A program made the position numbers and the translations under genes. The notes beneath the pieces were generated by a model. That model did no database searches. It was given only the letters and a program-made list of their open reading frames with translations, and was not told where the DNA came from. From assembly GCA_022818135.1 (NCBI GenBank), contig JAFMSR010000016.1, positions 2,648,654 through 2,712,653 of the forward strand: a DNA stretch of 64,000 bases, in the 5' to 3' direction. Positions within the stretch are counted from its first letter, which is position 1. The number at the start of each line of letters is the position of its first letter. Positions 46,450 through 58,078 of the stretch are shown here, piece after piece. This DNA comes from Saxidomus purpurata (taxonomy: Eukaryota; Mollusca; Bivalvia; Venerida; Veneridae).

Positions 46450-46727
46450 GTAAGTATGATTGTGCATGCTATAAGGAATGCTTCAGCATTTTTTGTGAAA
46501 TCATTTTATACAGTGATCTCTTACTTTGATGCAACACAACATGATCTTCAGTCTGGTCTTTAATTATGATTTTTGTTTTCAAAATTCTATTAAAACCATT
46601 AGAAACACTTAAAAGGAATGATTTCACAATATTTTTGCTTTGCTGGATTTTAATTTAATTTTTTTTTGGCTGTGTGCAAAGCTTCTGGTGTTTATTTGGT
46701 GTTGTGTCTGTTTGCCAATGAGTGTTT
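46450..46727. other. Intron
   Basis: No feature recognised before the family B copy. Confidence 0.45.
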
Positions 46728-47749
46728 TTAGAGCTTTTCTAATGGATGATTGTCTGTTGTCTGTCGGCCGTCAACATTTTGATTCAAACGAAATCTCCTC
46801 TGAAACCACTGGGCCAATGTTGATGAAACTATGCAGGGATGTTCCTTGCATGAAGCTCTACCAAAATTGTTCAAAGAATTCCATTACATGCAGAACTCTG
46901 GTTGCTATGGCAAAAAAAATAGGAAAAACTTTAAAAATCTTTTTCTCTGAAACTACAAGGCCTACAGCTTAGATATTTAGCATGTAGCATTGTCTAGTAG
47001 ACCTCTACCAAGATTGTTCAAATTATGATCCCGGGATCAAAATTGACCCTGCCCGGGGGATCACTTGGTTTTACATAGGCTATATAGGAAAAACTTTAAA
47101 AACCTTGTTCTCTGAAACCACAAGGCCTAGAGCTAAGATAGTTGGCATGTAGCATTGTCTAGTGGACCTCTACCAAAATTTTTAAAATTATGACCCCTTG
47201 GTTAAAATTGACCCCTGCCTGGGAGGTCACTTTGTTTTCATAGGCTTATGTAGGAAAAACTATAAAGATCTTCTTCTCTGAAACCACGGGGCCTAGAGCT
47301 GAGATATTTGGAATAATGCATTGCCTAGTTGACCTCTACCAAGTTTGTTCAAATCACAACCCTTGAGTCAAACTGACCCAGCCTGGTGGGTCTCTTGATT
47401 TTACATAGGAAAAACTTTAAAAGTCTTCTTCTCTGAAACCAGAAGGCCTAGAACTTAGATATTTAGGATGTAGCTTTGCCTTGTTGACCTTTACAAAGAT
47501 TGTTCAAATCATGATCCCTGGGTGAAAATTAACCCTTCCTGGTAGTGGGGGTGTCACTTGATTTCGCATAGGCTTATATAGGGAAAACTTCAAAAAAACC
47601 ACGAGGCCCACAGGCAAAGCTTATATATTTGGAATGATACTAAGCATTGTGTATTGGACCTCTACGAATTATGTTAAAATCATGAACCCTTGTATTATTG
47701 GCAATTGATATACAGGTGAGCGATATAGGGCCATCTTGGCCCTCTTGTT
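46728..47749 (+). mobile_element. Family B element, copy 12
   Basis: 5' hairpin truncated (starts TTTTAGAGCTTTTCTAATGG), the 5' unit, five diverged core units and an intact 3' end CAGGTGAGCGATATAGGGCC, ATCTTGGCCCTCTTGTT. Confidence 0.83.
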
Positions 47750-48425
47750 ACTTATTGTAAACTAAACTAGTTGATGTTGTAGTAGAAACATTTTATTGAT
47801 AGTCCTGATAAAAAAAGATTCAGTCCAGACATGTGATTTAGTACAGTACTGTTTTAACAAAAATTAAGAATGATACAGACAGTATGGAAACATGCAACCA
47901 AGTCATTGACTTTTTATTAGCTCACCTAAGCTGGCTCAATGTGAGCTATTAGGATCGATGAATGTCCGTCGTCCGTCCACACTTAGTTTGTTAACACTCT
48001 AGTGGTCACATTTTTGCCTCAATTGTCACGAAACTTTGTCAGGATTTTTGTCCCAGTAATTACTTGGACGAGTTCAAATATGGGTCATCTCGGATGAAAA
48101 ACTAGGTCACATGACCCAAAAATAGAAAAATCTTGTTAAGGCTCTAGTGGCGACTGTTTCAGTCCAAATAACCTGGCAATTTGTCAGAAAGGTTGTTTGG
48201 TTGATTTCTAGCTCAAGTTTTAATATGGGTCACCTGGGGTCAAAAACTAGGTCACACAGCCCAAATAAGGAAAAACCTTGTTACACTCTACAGGTAACAT
48301 TTTCAGTCCAAATATCCTGGAAATTTGTCAGAAAGGTTGTTAAGGTAGTGGATGTGTAATGAGTACTTCCTGTTTAATGACCATTTGGAATACTTTGGAT
48401 TTTATAGCTGTACCTATTTTGTACT

Positions 48426-48492
48426 GTGGCGCAGTGGTTAGAGCGTCTGCTTTGAGATCAAGAGGTCCTGAGTTCAATCCCCGAAGGAGCCA
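48426..48492 (+). ncRNA. tRNA-like sequence (tRNA-derived or pseudo-tRNA)
   Basis: A-box-like TGGCGCAGTGGTTAGAGCG and B-box-like GGTCCTGAGTTCAATCCCC are at tRNA spacing, followed by GAAGGAGCC and a T run (48493-48503) that could stop Pol III. The 5' acceptor half does not pair with the 3' AGGAGCC, and the anticodon stem is imperfect, so this is not a normal tRNA gene. It more likely is a SINE head or a tRNA fragment carried by the TTAA-flanked element. Confidence 0.5.
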
Positions 48493-48690
48493 ATTTTTTT
48501 TTTGTTATTTTTTCTTTTTTAGTTATCAAATTGAATAACAAGAAAAATTATGCCATTTTACAAGATTTGAAAATTGTATCTTAATTTTCCTTGATTTTAT
48601 CAAGCTGGACAGTTACTTGAAAATATAAAAATTGACAGTGCTCATTTTTAAAAGTTGAATATTTCAAAAAGTAGACGGTAAAACATTTTC

Positions 48691-49877
48691 ATTATACCCC
48701 CAAAACGAAGTTTAGGGGGGTATATAGGAGTCACCCGGTGGTTGGTCGGTCGGTCGGTCGGTCGGTCGGTCGGTCGGTCGGTCGGGCGGTCTGTTGCATT
48801 TTCCTTGTCCGGAGCATAACTTGAAAACTACTAGTTGGAATTCAATACAACTTCATACAATGGTCAAGCACATTGAGAGGAAGTGCAGTGCACAAGAACT
48901 ATAACTCCATCTTGACTAATTACAGAGTTATTGCCCTTTGTTACTTTTCCTTGTCCGGAGTATAACTTGAAAACTACTAGTTGGAATTCAATACAACTTC
49001 ATACAATGGTCAAGCACATTGAGAGGAAGTGCAGTGCACAAGAACTATAACTCCATCTTGACTAATTACTGAGTTATTGCCCTTTGTTACTTTTCCTTGT
49101 CCGGAGCATAACTTGAAAACTACTGGTTGGAATTCAATACAACTTCATACAATGGTCAAGCACATTGAGAGGAAGTGCAGTGCACAAGAACTATAACTCC
49201 ATCTTGACTAATTACAGAGTTATTGCCCTTTGTTACTTTTCCTTGTCCGGAGGATAACTTGAAAACTACTAGTTGGAATTCAATACAACTTCATACAATG
49301 ATCAAGCACACTCAGAGGAAGTGCAGTGTACAAGAACTATAACTCTATCTTGAGTATTTACTGAGTTATTGCCCTTTGTTACTTTTCCTTGTCCGAAGCA
49401 TAACTTGAAAACTACTAGTTGGAATTCAGTACCACCTCATACAATGGTCAAGTACATTTAGAGGAAGTGCAGTGCACAGGAACCATAACTCCATCTTGAC
49501 TCATTACAGAGTTATTACCCTTTGTTACTTTTCCTTGTCCGGAGCATAACTTGAAAACTTCTGGTTGGAATTCAATACAACTTCATACAATGGTCAAGCA
49601 CAGTGAGAGGGAGTGCAGTGCACAGTAACCATAACTCCATCTTGACTAATTACGGGGTTATTGCCCTTTGTTACTTTTCCCTGTAAGGAGCATTTTTCGA
49701 AAACTACAAGTTGGAATTCAATACAACTTCATACAATGGTCAAGCCCAATGAGAGGAACTGCTAAGAACAATATCTCTTTTTAGTTTGTTTGCAAGGTAT
49801 TATGTTACTACGAACTTCTTCAGTTTATAAAGCAATCCTTTTGGGGGTATTAATCACATTTAGTGATAGCTCTAGTT
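48691..49877 (+). mobile_element. Family A element, copy 8 (complete, nested)
   Basis: Complete, from ATTATACCCCCAAAACGAAG through a pure (GGTC)n tract and about seven 146-bp units to GTGATAGCTCTAGTT. Very similar to copies at 1 and 6041, so recent. It sits inside the TTAA-flanked element. Confidence 0.9.
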
Positions 49878-50975
49878 TTTTCTTATATTTCAATTCATTT
49901 ATTACTAATAAAAGTTTTATAATCAATAGTGATGGCCCTACTCCGAATCTTTTGCTACAGTCGTGTATATGTGAAATGTCTTTAAATTTTGCACACTAGT
50001 CGGTTAACAGATGTAGATTATATAAATATTAAGTTTAATGTGTTTTGGAATAGTGTCCATTAGACCCCCACTACCTTAAGATGATTTCTAGCTCAAGTTC
50101 GAATATGGGTCATCTGGGGTCAAAAACTAGGTCACACAGCCTGAATATGGAAAAACCTTGTTAACACTCTAGAGGTAACATTTTCAGCCCAAATATCCTG
50201 GAAATATGTCAGAAAGGTTGTTTCGATGATTTCTAGCCCAAGTTCGAATATGGGTCATCTGGGGTCAAAAACTAGGTCACAGAGCCCAAATATGGAAAAA
50301 CCTTGTTAACACTCTAGATGTTACATTTTCAGCCCAGATATCCTTGAAATTTGTCAGAAAGGTTGTTTAGATGATTTCTAGCTCAAGTTCGAATATGGGT
50401 CATCTGGGGTCAAAAACTAGGTCACAGAGCCCAAATATGGAAAAACCTTGTTAACACTCTAGAGGTTACATTTTCAGCCCAAATACCCTGGAAATTTGTC
50501 GGAAAGGTTGTTTTGATGATTTCTAGCTCAAGTTCGAATATGGGTCATCTGGGGTCAAAAACTAGGTCACAGAGCCCAAATGTGGAAAAACCTTGTTAAC
50601 ACTCTAGAGGTTACATTTTCAGCCCAAATATCCTTGAAATTTGTCAGAAAGGTTGTTTCGATGATTTCTAGCTCAAGTTTCAATATGGGTCATCTGGGGT
50701 CAAAAACTAGGTCACAGAGCCCAAATATGGAAAAGCCTTGTTAATACTCTAGAGGTAACATTTTCAGCCCAAATATCCTGGAAATTTGTCTGAAAGGTTG
50801 TTTCGATGATTTCTAGCAACTTTGTTAAAAGCAGTTGTACTCGGGTGAGCGATAAAGGGCCATCATGGCCCTCTTGTTAGTTATGTACTTTTGAATATTA
50901 ACTGCTTGCATTCTTTTTCTCAGAGCTTTTAAAAGGTTATTTCTCACATTTCTTACCTCATATTATTTCTTAAAG

Positions 50976-51005
50976 GAAAAAGAGAAAGAAGCATAGACGT
51001 AAAGT
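50976..51005 (+). CDS. Host gene: 30-bp polybasic microexon
   Basis: Acceptor TTATTTCTTAAAG at 50975, donor consensus AAAGT/GTAAGT at 51006. It takes one base to complete Lys (aa+g), has nine codons and leaves two bases (GT). Residues: KKKRKKHRRK, then Val completed by the next exon. Nine of the ten are Lys or Arg, the tenth His. Such runs act as nuclear/nucleolar import signals or as anionic-lipid contacts near a membrane (general knowledge; the role here is unknown). Support: phase fits both the upstream exon (46449) and two candidate downstream exons (51162 and 60670). Its shortness is the main uncertainty. Confidence 0.7.
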
Positions 51006-51161
51006 GTAAGTTTCTTATACCCTGTGCCATGTTTATACTCAACTTGTTTGTTTTGCTAATATGAGAGATGTACCAGAATTTTTGCAATCAAGTGATTGTC
51101 TTAACATAATTTCATGAGTGAATGAATGCACTTATGCTCTTGTAATAAATCTTTCATTTAG

Positions 51162-51210
51162 ACACAGCTCCAGTCCAAGTTACAAGAAAATTTTATATAA
51201 GATAGTTTAG
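51162..51210 (+). CDS. Host gene: candidate alternative terminal exon after the microexon
   Basis: Acceptor AATCTTTCATTTAG. Joined to 51005 (GT + A = Val) it reads HSSSPSYKKILYKIV and stops at TAG 51208-51210. Two overlapping AATAAA (51243-51248 and 51248-51253) lie 33-38 bp further on, an ideal place for a last exon only 157 bp after the microexon. If used, the PDZ protein would end in this 15-residue tail instead of the 31-residue tail from 60670. It could also be read-through noise; ESTs or RNA-seq would decide. Confidence 0.5.
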
Positions 51211-51242
51211 TAGTTTCTTACAGAAACTGCCCATCTTTTAAT

Positions 51243-51253
51243 AATAAAATAAA
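51243..51253 (+). promoter_or_regulatory. Overlapping polyadenylation signals
   Basis: AATAAAATAAA, two overlapping canonical hexamers just after the stop at 51210. Confidence 0.5.
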
Positions 51254-51447
51254 GTTGAACGGAATTTAATGACTGCCTTTCCCATTTCCAAAAAAACATT
51301 TGCAATGTTTATAAGTTACAAGACTATAGCCAAGATAAAACTATAATACTTAATTATCATAGACCCCATACGTAGTTCAACTCACGTTGGTTCCCGACTT
51401 GTTTTCCCCCCTGAGATATATTTGTGAATTTGTAAGCCATTTAAATA
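51254..51447. other. Intron
   Basis: No feature recognised. Confidence 0.4.
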
Positions 51448-52362
51448 CTGTAAATCCGGTATTATTCGCGATGTTTTTATTTTCGCTATTATTCGCGAAT
51501 TGAGTGCATTGTGAATTTATAAATCCGCGTAAATTTATGTTTGGAACGTAGGTTCAAAAGTCGTATCCGAAAAATATTGTCCGAAATATATCAAGTTTGC
51601 CAATGCTCAATAATCGCTAGTATACATATATATTGTAAATATCAAACAAACAGAGCGCATGTTGCCTAAGGGGAAGATCCATTTCGTCTTTCATTTTTCA
51701 ACATACGGGACAATGACCGTCTGCACAAACCTGAAGTTAAAAAGATTAGGGATTAACGGGTCGCTAACAATTTGTCATGGTATTGTACTACTGACACAGA
51801 CCACAGTAACGTATAAAAAGTCTGCAATTTATCAGGTGTTAAATGTAATTACCGGTATGTTATCGACTTTTGACTTCATTTAATTGTTATTTACAATAGG
51901 CTTCTTTAAAGAACAAACGAGGTATTATCAAATAGTGTCTGCATACGTTTCCATTATATACTGTCAGCGCTTTCGTTTAGTTTTTTCTCGTTGGTGTATT
52001 AATAAATAGGTGTAATAGTTTAGAAATTAATAATTGTTTAACAAACTGATTTATTTACTCGTAAAGGGGATAAAGATCTTTTTTTTATTGATTTGAATAT
52101 GTTTTAATACTAGCAATTTGTGTCATTTTTGTCGTGACTAGCTTTACCGATTATCAGCACTAAATTACCGCAGCACTACGTTAAGTGTTTAACGGGTCAT
52201 TGACCTGCATCAAACACGATAGATGCGATAACAGCTTAAGGCTTTGTCTCGGCGTGAATTTAATATTTAGAGGCTTCGGCGGTGAATTCATAAATACGCA
52301 AAATAAGTCTGAGGGGTGAAATTCGCGAAATAAAGATCACGCGAATATAAAGTGATTTACAG
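51448..52362. mobile_element. 915-bp TA-flanked MITE with ATTCGCG-rich ends
   Basis: Left end CTGTAAATCCGGTATTATTC then GCGATG; right end in reverse complement CTGTAAATCACTTTATATTC then GCGTG. TA at 51446-51447 and 52363-52364. ATTCGCGAA words recur just inside both ends. A 74-residue ORF at 51659 has no recognisable domain. Confidence 0.75.
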
Positions 52363-52526
52363 TAGTTAAAAGATCTAGTGATTAAAGAGGATGAGGAATA
52401 AATAAGTGGTTTGCTTCCTCAAAATATAATAGAAAGCTGAAACGTCATGTCACAAACTGTTTTCTAGTTGACAATATTATTGTTTTTAATATAAAAAAAT
52501 GATAAATTGGATCATATACATATATA
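52363..52526. other. Intronic spacer between two MITEs
   Basis: Nothing recognised. Confidence 0.4.
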
Positions 52527-53272
52527 CACTGCAACCCCGTTATAACGCGGTTGGTCAGACCCCGTTATACGTGAGACTCTTTATAACGCAGTCTGATCAT
52601 CGGCCGATGTTTTCTTGCGTAACGGGTATAGAACGCGAGTACCCCACCCACCTCACTAAATTAAAGCATATTGATGTTTAGCACGCATCATGTTTTTATG
52701 AAATCGAGTGGTTAAATTGTAGAAAATAATGATTCTATGTAAAATAAATTAGTTAATTAAGCACGAAATTAAATATATAAAAGAGAAATTCTTACGTAAA
52801 TATTTGCTATTGAAAACGAAAGTACATCCATTTTCCGAAAATGATGGCTAAAGTGAAAGTACCTTTTTTGTTAAAACAAACAATAACAGTTTTGTAATTG
52901 ATTTATTTGAGTTCAAAGAGATTTGAGAATCAAAGATGTGCAAACAAATATTAATTCACACGATTTACAAGTTATTGTCAAACAAACAAAGAGGTCAGCT
53001 TGTGAATAACAGAGCTGTGAAAAATACCAGTAAGCCGTAATTGTTTTAACACTTCTTTGTTAATAGACGCTTGATACCGCGTAAGTGACAAAGATCAATT
53101 AACAACCTGCCATGTTGTTTATTTACGTTTTCGAACATTTGTTTTGTATAGGGACAATGCTTTTTTGACAGAAATGATTTTGGTCGATCCCGAAATTTTT
53201 GGGAGCCAAGACCCAACCTCGTTATACCGGGATTCGCGTTATAACGGAGCGCGTAATAACAGGGTTGCAGTG
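52527..53272. mobile_element. TA-flanked MITE, CACTGCAACC family, copy 2 (inverted relative to copy 1)
   Basis: Left end CACTGCAACCCCGTTATAAC; right end in reverse complement CACTGCAACCCTGTTATTAC; TA at 52525-52526 and 53273-53274. The right side matches the left side of the 34891 copy (GCGAATCCCGGTATAA; CTCCCAAAAATTT), so the two are in opposite orientations. Confidence 0.82.
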
Positions 53273-54837
53273 TACATATAGTAATAAATCCTGGCAATAG
53301 TCAGTCAGCCCTTTCTTATTGTTTGCTTACATTAAATGCACAATGATTTTAATGTAAAAACAGATATTGCAATAGTTCTGGGACATCTAAAAACAAAAAT
53401 AATATCAAACAGGGAAAGCCACGTACCAAAAACGCAGCCTCCCCAAAACGAGCCCCACAGCACCCAGAAGTGCACACCACCAACACACACACACACACAC
53501 AACACACACATACACACAATCATGTACACACACACACGTACACTACCAACACACACTAGCATACAAAGCACGAGGACAAAACGAACAATTAAAGGAAAAC
53601 CAGACCTAGCTTATGATTGCATGAGATAAGGTTTAAGCAAGATGCTGGTATAGTTTTTCCTGAAAATCTGACCATAAAGTTTATATTCTTAAGGCTAAAG
53701 AGATCTTATTTATATTCTTGTATTACTAGAGTTAGCTTTAAAGTGTGTCTTTGGAGACATTTGTCTGAAAGAATGACCTATTTTGTGTGGAAATCTTACT
53801 AACTTCTACAAATTTGGAACATCAACTACAAGGCATTATATTTTAGAGGGTATAAGCATTATAAGTTGGTCTTATCATGAATTGTTCGAAGAAAGCATTG
53901 GTATTTCTTGCATAAACTACAAACAAATAAAAGATTGAACACCAAAAGTAGTTACTTTAACTTTGTGTTTAGCTGGTGTTCAGTCTTTCACCGAAACAAA
54001 CAGTTTTTAGTTTTGACAGTTTATGGACAACACATTACAGGGCTATCATGTCAATGGTTTATAGATCACTGGTACATAGTAATATTTCATACACTATTAT
54101 ATAACAAAAATAATTGTTATCAACTGAATGTGTGTTTCATATTTCATAGTAGAGGAACAAATACTTAATAGGAGCACAAAATTTACTATAATCACTTTAA
54201 TCACTTCCATAATTGGCTCTCTGAGTCATAAAAATAGGTCAGTAGGTCATGTTGTAGGAAAACTTTTACACATCTAGTATTATTCCAAATGTGTTTTGTT
54301 TTACTAAATTTTCAGTATTTGTCTAGATCAGAAGTATTGTAGAGTAAAATTGTTTTTGTAATGACTTTAATTCAAGGTTGACCTTAAAGAAAACCTATTA
54401 TAAGTGTTGCTGCCGAACTCTGATTTAAAGAAAAAATTGAAAACATGCTCATTTCTACTGTTAAGCATTATTTCGTAATGTAAATACCCAAATGGTGTCT
54501 TTGGACAATGTCCTTTGTCTTAATCACCCAACACAAACACACTCATTCATTTCAGGTATTAACATGAACATTTACTAAAATTACTTTAAAGTCTACGTAA
54601 CTTTCACCTTAATCTTCAAAGTGTGCAGTTGAGCTATAGAGATTGAGAGTAATAGCTTTGAGTTTTAACTGAAATATTCTAAGATAATTGTGTTTTCCAG
54701 ATAATCATTTGAGCTATACCCCATAGTAGTAATTAGACTAACTGGAATAGTTTGTTAACAATTACTACCTCTAGACTAGTTAATCCCTGTAGTTTTCTGT
54801 ACATTTAACTCCTTATTTAGTCCCTGTTAATTTTCCC
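53273..54837. other. Intronic DNA with a CA-rich run
   Basis: 53483-53562 is (CA)n with interruptions; the His/Thr-rich 97-residue ORF there is the microsatellite. The remainder is AT-rich with no exon signal that I can support. Confidence 0.5.
53483..53562. repeat. (CA)n microsatellite
   Basis: Imperfect CA run of about 80 bp. Confidence 0.9.
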
Positions 54838-55613
54838 CTCAAAGAGTTGCGGGTATATAGGAGTCAACTTGCCAGTGGGTCTGTTATTTCTCTTGGCCGC
54901 TGGAGGATTTTCATGAAATATTTGTCAAATGCTCATCTTATAAAGACAGCATGCAGGACCCATGTTTTAACCATGCCAGCTCAAGGTGAAAGTCATCTTC
55001 AAACACTGATGGGTCAAGGTCACACTTAAGGGTCTTTGGTTTTTCATGTCGGTCCATAATAATTATGTACTTATTCAGTTTTCGTTCATGTCAATATCTC
55101 CTGAACCCTATGAGTTTTCATGAAATTTGGGACAGATGTTCATGTTATGGACACAATGTGCTGACGTTTAAAGTCTTGTTGAGATGATCAAAATCAAGGG
55201 CTCATTTAGGGGTCAAAGATTATGAAACTATTTTCTCCTCTTTCCCTTGAAAGATTTATGCGAAACTTAGGTCAAATGTTCAGATTATTGATACAACTTG
55301 CATAACATAATTATGTTCCAGCTGTGCATTGTAACTAAGGTCAAGGTGACAATTAAGGGTCAAAAATCTAAGAGTATCTTACCTTAGGCCGTAGAAGGAT
55401 TTTCATGAATCTTTGGTCAGATGTTTACTATATCGAGACAATGTGCATAGTGCATGTTCCAGCTGTCATGGTTCAGTGTCAAGGTCACACCTGGATCAAA
55501 GGTCATGTGACTTCATTTGTGTCTGCTTTGTAACTTAAACACAATCTAAATTTAAAATGAGCATGTCACAAATGTTGATCATATAGTTACTGAGATTAAA
55601 ATAATGGGAGAAG
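54838..55613 (+). mobile_element. Diverged Helentron-like repeat (D/E type)
   Basis: Begins near CTCAAAGAGTTGCGGGTATA, TAGGAGTCAACTTGCC, with diverged units (AGGATTTTCATGAAA; TGGGTCAAGGTCACACTTAA; GTCAAGGTGACAATTAAGGGTC). No clear 3' end before the next B element. Confidence 0.55.
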
Positions 55614-56329
55614 CCTTTTTAGCTCACCTTTGTGCCAGAGTGAGCTATTAGGATCGCTTTCCGTCCGGGGTCCGTCGTACGTCCGTCCGTCCACCATTTC
55701 CTTCAAACGACATCTCTGAAACCACTGGGCCAATGTTGATGAAACTTTGCAGGGATGTTCCTTGCATGCATTATCTTGTGGAACTTTACCAACATTGTTC
55801 AAATTATGATCCCTGGATCAAAATTGACCCCATGCGGGTGGTCTCTTAGTTTTGCATAGGCTTATATAGGAAAAACTTTAAAGATCTTCTCTGAAACCAC
55901 AAGGCCTAGAGCTTAGAGATTTAGCATGTGGCATTGTCTAGTGGACCTGTACCAAGATTGTTCAAATAATGAGCCCTGGGTCAAAATTGACCCCGCCCGG
56001 GGGGTCACTTGGTTTTACATAGGCTCATATAGGAAAAACTTTAAAAATCTTCTCTGAAACCACAAGGCCTAGAGCACCTCTACCAAGATTGTTCAAATCA
56101 TGACCCCCTGGTCAAAAGTAACCCTTCCCGGGAGGGGGGTAAGACACTCGTTTTCACATAGGATTATATAAGGAAAACTCTTTAAAAAAAACACAAGGCT
56201 GACAGGCAGATAATAGATATATTAAATGTTACTTAGCATGGTGTAGTGGACCTCTACGAATTATGACCCCATTTATTATAGCAAATGGTAGTCAGGTGAG
56301 CGATATAGGGCCATTATGGCCCTCTTGTT
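55614..56329 (+). mobile_element. Family B element, copy 13
   Basis: 5' hairpin TTTTAGCTCACCTTTGTGCC then AGAGTGAGCTATTAGG, GTCC tract, a shortened 5' unit, three core units and the 3' end CAGGTGAGCGATATAGGGCC, ATTATGGCCCTCTTGTT. Confidence 0.85.
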
Positions 56330-56746
56330 TTGTGACAAGTGCATTTCTGGGGATACTTTTATCATGTGCATCAATAATTCTAGTTGTCATATTCCTTTTA
56401 TTTAGATTTATAAACTGTTTTATCAACACATTTTGTACCATTTGTATATGTAAATTTGTGCTTCCAAAATTTATTGGATAAGATATGCAGCTACCAAAGA
56501 AGAAGTTTGTCATACTAAGATATTAACACAATTTTTAATAATGGTAAATCCGATGTTATTGCCCTTGATTTTCTATAAACTTTAAATTGACGGCAATAGT
56601 GAAGATAAGGCATGCTAAATAAAGAAGTCAAAATGAAGCCCTTAGGAAGGAAGCTTGTATATAAAAACTTGTGCATGGAATCATGTGGTGTTGTATATTT
56701 AATACATGTCATTTAGCTAGACATATTGTAAGGAAGCACCAGCTGT
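56330..56746. other. Intronic spacer
   Basis: Opposed ORFs of about 70 residues, both without domains; one (56292-56513, - strand) overlaps the B 3' end. Confidence 0.4.
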
Positions 56747-57358
56747 CTTTTTATGCCCCCATCCCCATACCCCTGTATGTCTTTAAAGCAGTTGGGGTGT
56801 ATTGCACTGCACATGTTTGTAAGTTGGTCTATAGGTAGCCCAAAGTGTTTCAGATCAGTACCTAAGAAGGCTGTGGCCTAAGACCCTTAAACTTGATAGG
56901 GTGGTAGGTCTTGACCAGTAATTGACTCATTGGTAGGTCAAAGGTCAGTGTCACATTGACCTTGTACAGTTTCTGATCAATACTTTTAAAAACTTGCATG
57001 GTCCTAGGCTTCTAAAACAGGACAAGGAGGTTGGTAGAGACAAGTACATGACCCTTACTGCTTTTGTAATCAGTAAGTTAGAAGTCAAGGTGGCAGTGAC
57101 ATTCAGTTAAAAAAGGGTTTTCAATGGATAGCTGTAGAACAGCTGGGCCCAGGATTCTCAAAACTTGTAGACAGGCTACTAAATGACAAGGAGATGAACC
57201 ACATAAACTTCCACTGAAAAATCTATCATACCAGTACTATCCTTTATCATGGTAGGTTCTTGACAATGTTTGTTGGTCATTGATATGGTACCATTAAAAT
57301 TATGCATTCCATCCAACTGCAGATCGTTTGGCGTACGTGTTGTTTCAACAGCTCTTGT
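56747..57358 (+). mobile_element. Family G element (Helentron-like)
   Basis: Starts CTTTTTATGCCCCCATCCCC, has loosely repeated units (AGGTCAAAGGTCAGTGTCAC; TCTAAAACAGGACAAGGAGG and CTACTAAATGACAAGGAGAT) and ends GGCGTACGTGTTGTTTCAAC, AGCTCTTGTT. Confidence 0.55.
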
Positions 57359-58078
57359 TACATTTACTTGTCCGCCTTGCGATTAAAATCCCATGAAATT
57401 ACAACTGTGTCCTCATGTTTGATAGTAAAGGGATTTGCTGTGTAAAGAACATTAATGAACCTCGCTATGCAAAGACTAATTCTATTTTAACCATTAACTT
57501 TCATTGTAAGAAGAAGAGAAAGTGTTAACATTGTGCCATATTGGGGTTGTTTGTCACATGGATTAGGGAACACGATTCCAATCACACTGCATGGATGTGC
57601 ATTGATACTGGTTGCAAAAACCTAACGTTGGTTTTTCTCACAGTGGGACTGACATTTGAACTAGAAACCATTTAGTTTTGGTTGGAAATACAAGTTTTCA
57701 GAATGTGCTTATTTGACTTGAGCTATAAAGGGAATACCTAATTAAATGTTAGATTGATTTTTTTTAGATTTTTTTTTTTTGGTTTTATTGTGCAGAAGGT
57801 AATATCACATAAAGCTGTTATATTAGACAAAAATGTATTGCATGCATTTGAACTAATGCTTGTTGTAGATCACTAACACAATAAAATTAGTGTGGTTTTA
57901 CAATCATCAAACTTAAAGTATGCTTATTGATAGTGACCACCTGATGACCCCTTGATTTGAGATAAGTTTAGCAATCATCAGGTCAATGTTAGAATGGCAA
58001 TCAATAACTGAAGAATTGGTTCTAGAATCTCAAAATTTGTAGACTTGTGGATCATTACTAAGAGATGATTGATTTTTA
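57359..58078. other. Intronic spacer
   Basis: No repeat family or exon recognised. Confidence 0.4.

Larger units (their letters stand above)
48344..50075. mobile_element. TTAA-flanked element containing a tRNA-like segment and a nested family A element
   Basis: Left end GGTAGTGGATGTGTAATG and right end in reverse complement GGTAGTGGGGGTCTAATG (18 bp, 3 mismatches), with TTAA on both sides (48340-48343, 50076-50079). The uninterrupted family C copy at 58540 reads GGTTGTTAAGATGATTTC, which is what results if the insertion and one TTAA are removed. TTAA duplication is typical of piggyBac-type transposition. Without the A element the insertion is about 545 bp and non-coding. Confidence 0.85.
47917..50878 (+). 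mobile_element. Family C element, copy 5, split by a composite insertion
   Basis: The 5' hairpin is TTAGCTCACCTAAGCTGGCT then CAATGTGAGCTATTAGG, with a GTCCGTCGTCC tract. Core units follow to 48343 and again from 50080, where five units are spaced exactly 145 bp (CAAAAACTAGGTCAC at 50121, 50266, 50411, 50556, 50701). The 3' end is CGGGTGAGCGATAAAGGGCC, ATCATGGCCCTCTTGTT. The near-identical spacing and sequence of the right-hand units suggests recent core expansion. Confidence 0.87.

Noticed and set aside
48421..48492. Considered as a functional tRNA gene
   Set aside because: The acceptor stem does not pair and the anticodon arm is imperfect.
53332..53629. Overlapping ORFs of 79 and 97 residues, rich in His/Thr and Cys/Val
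   Set aside because: Both are translations of the CA microsatellite.
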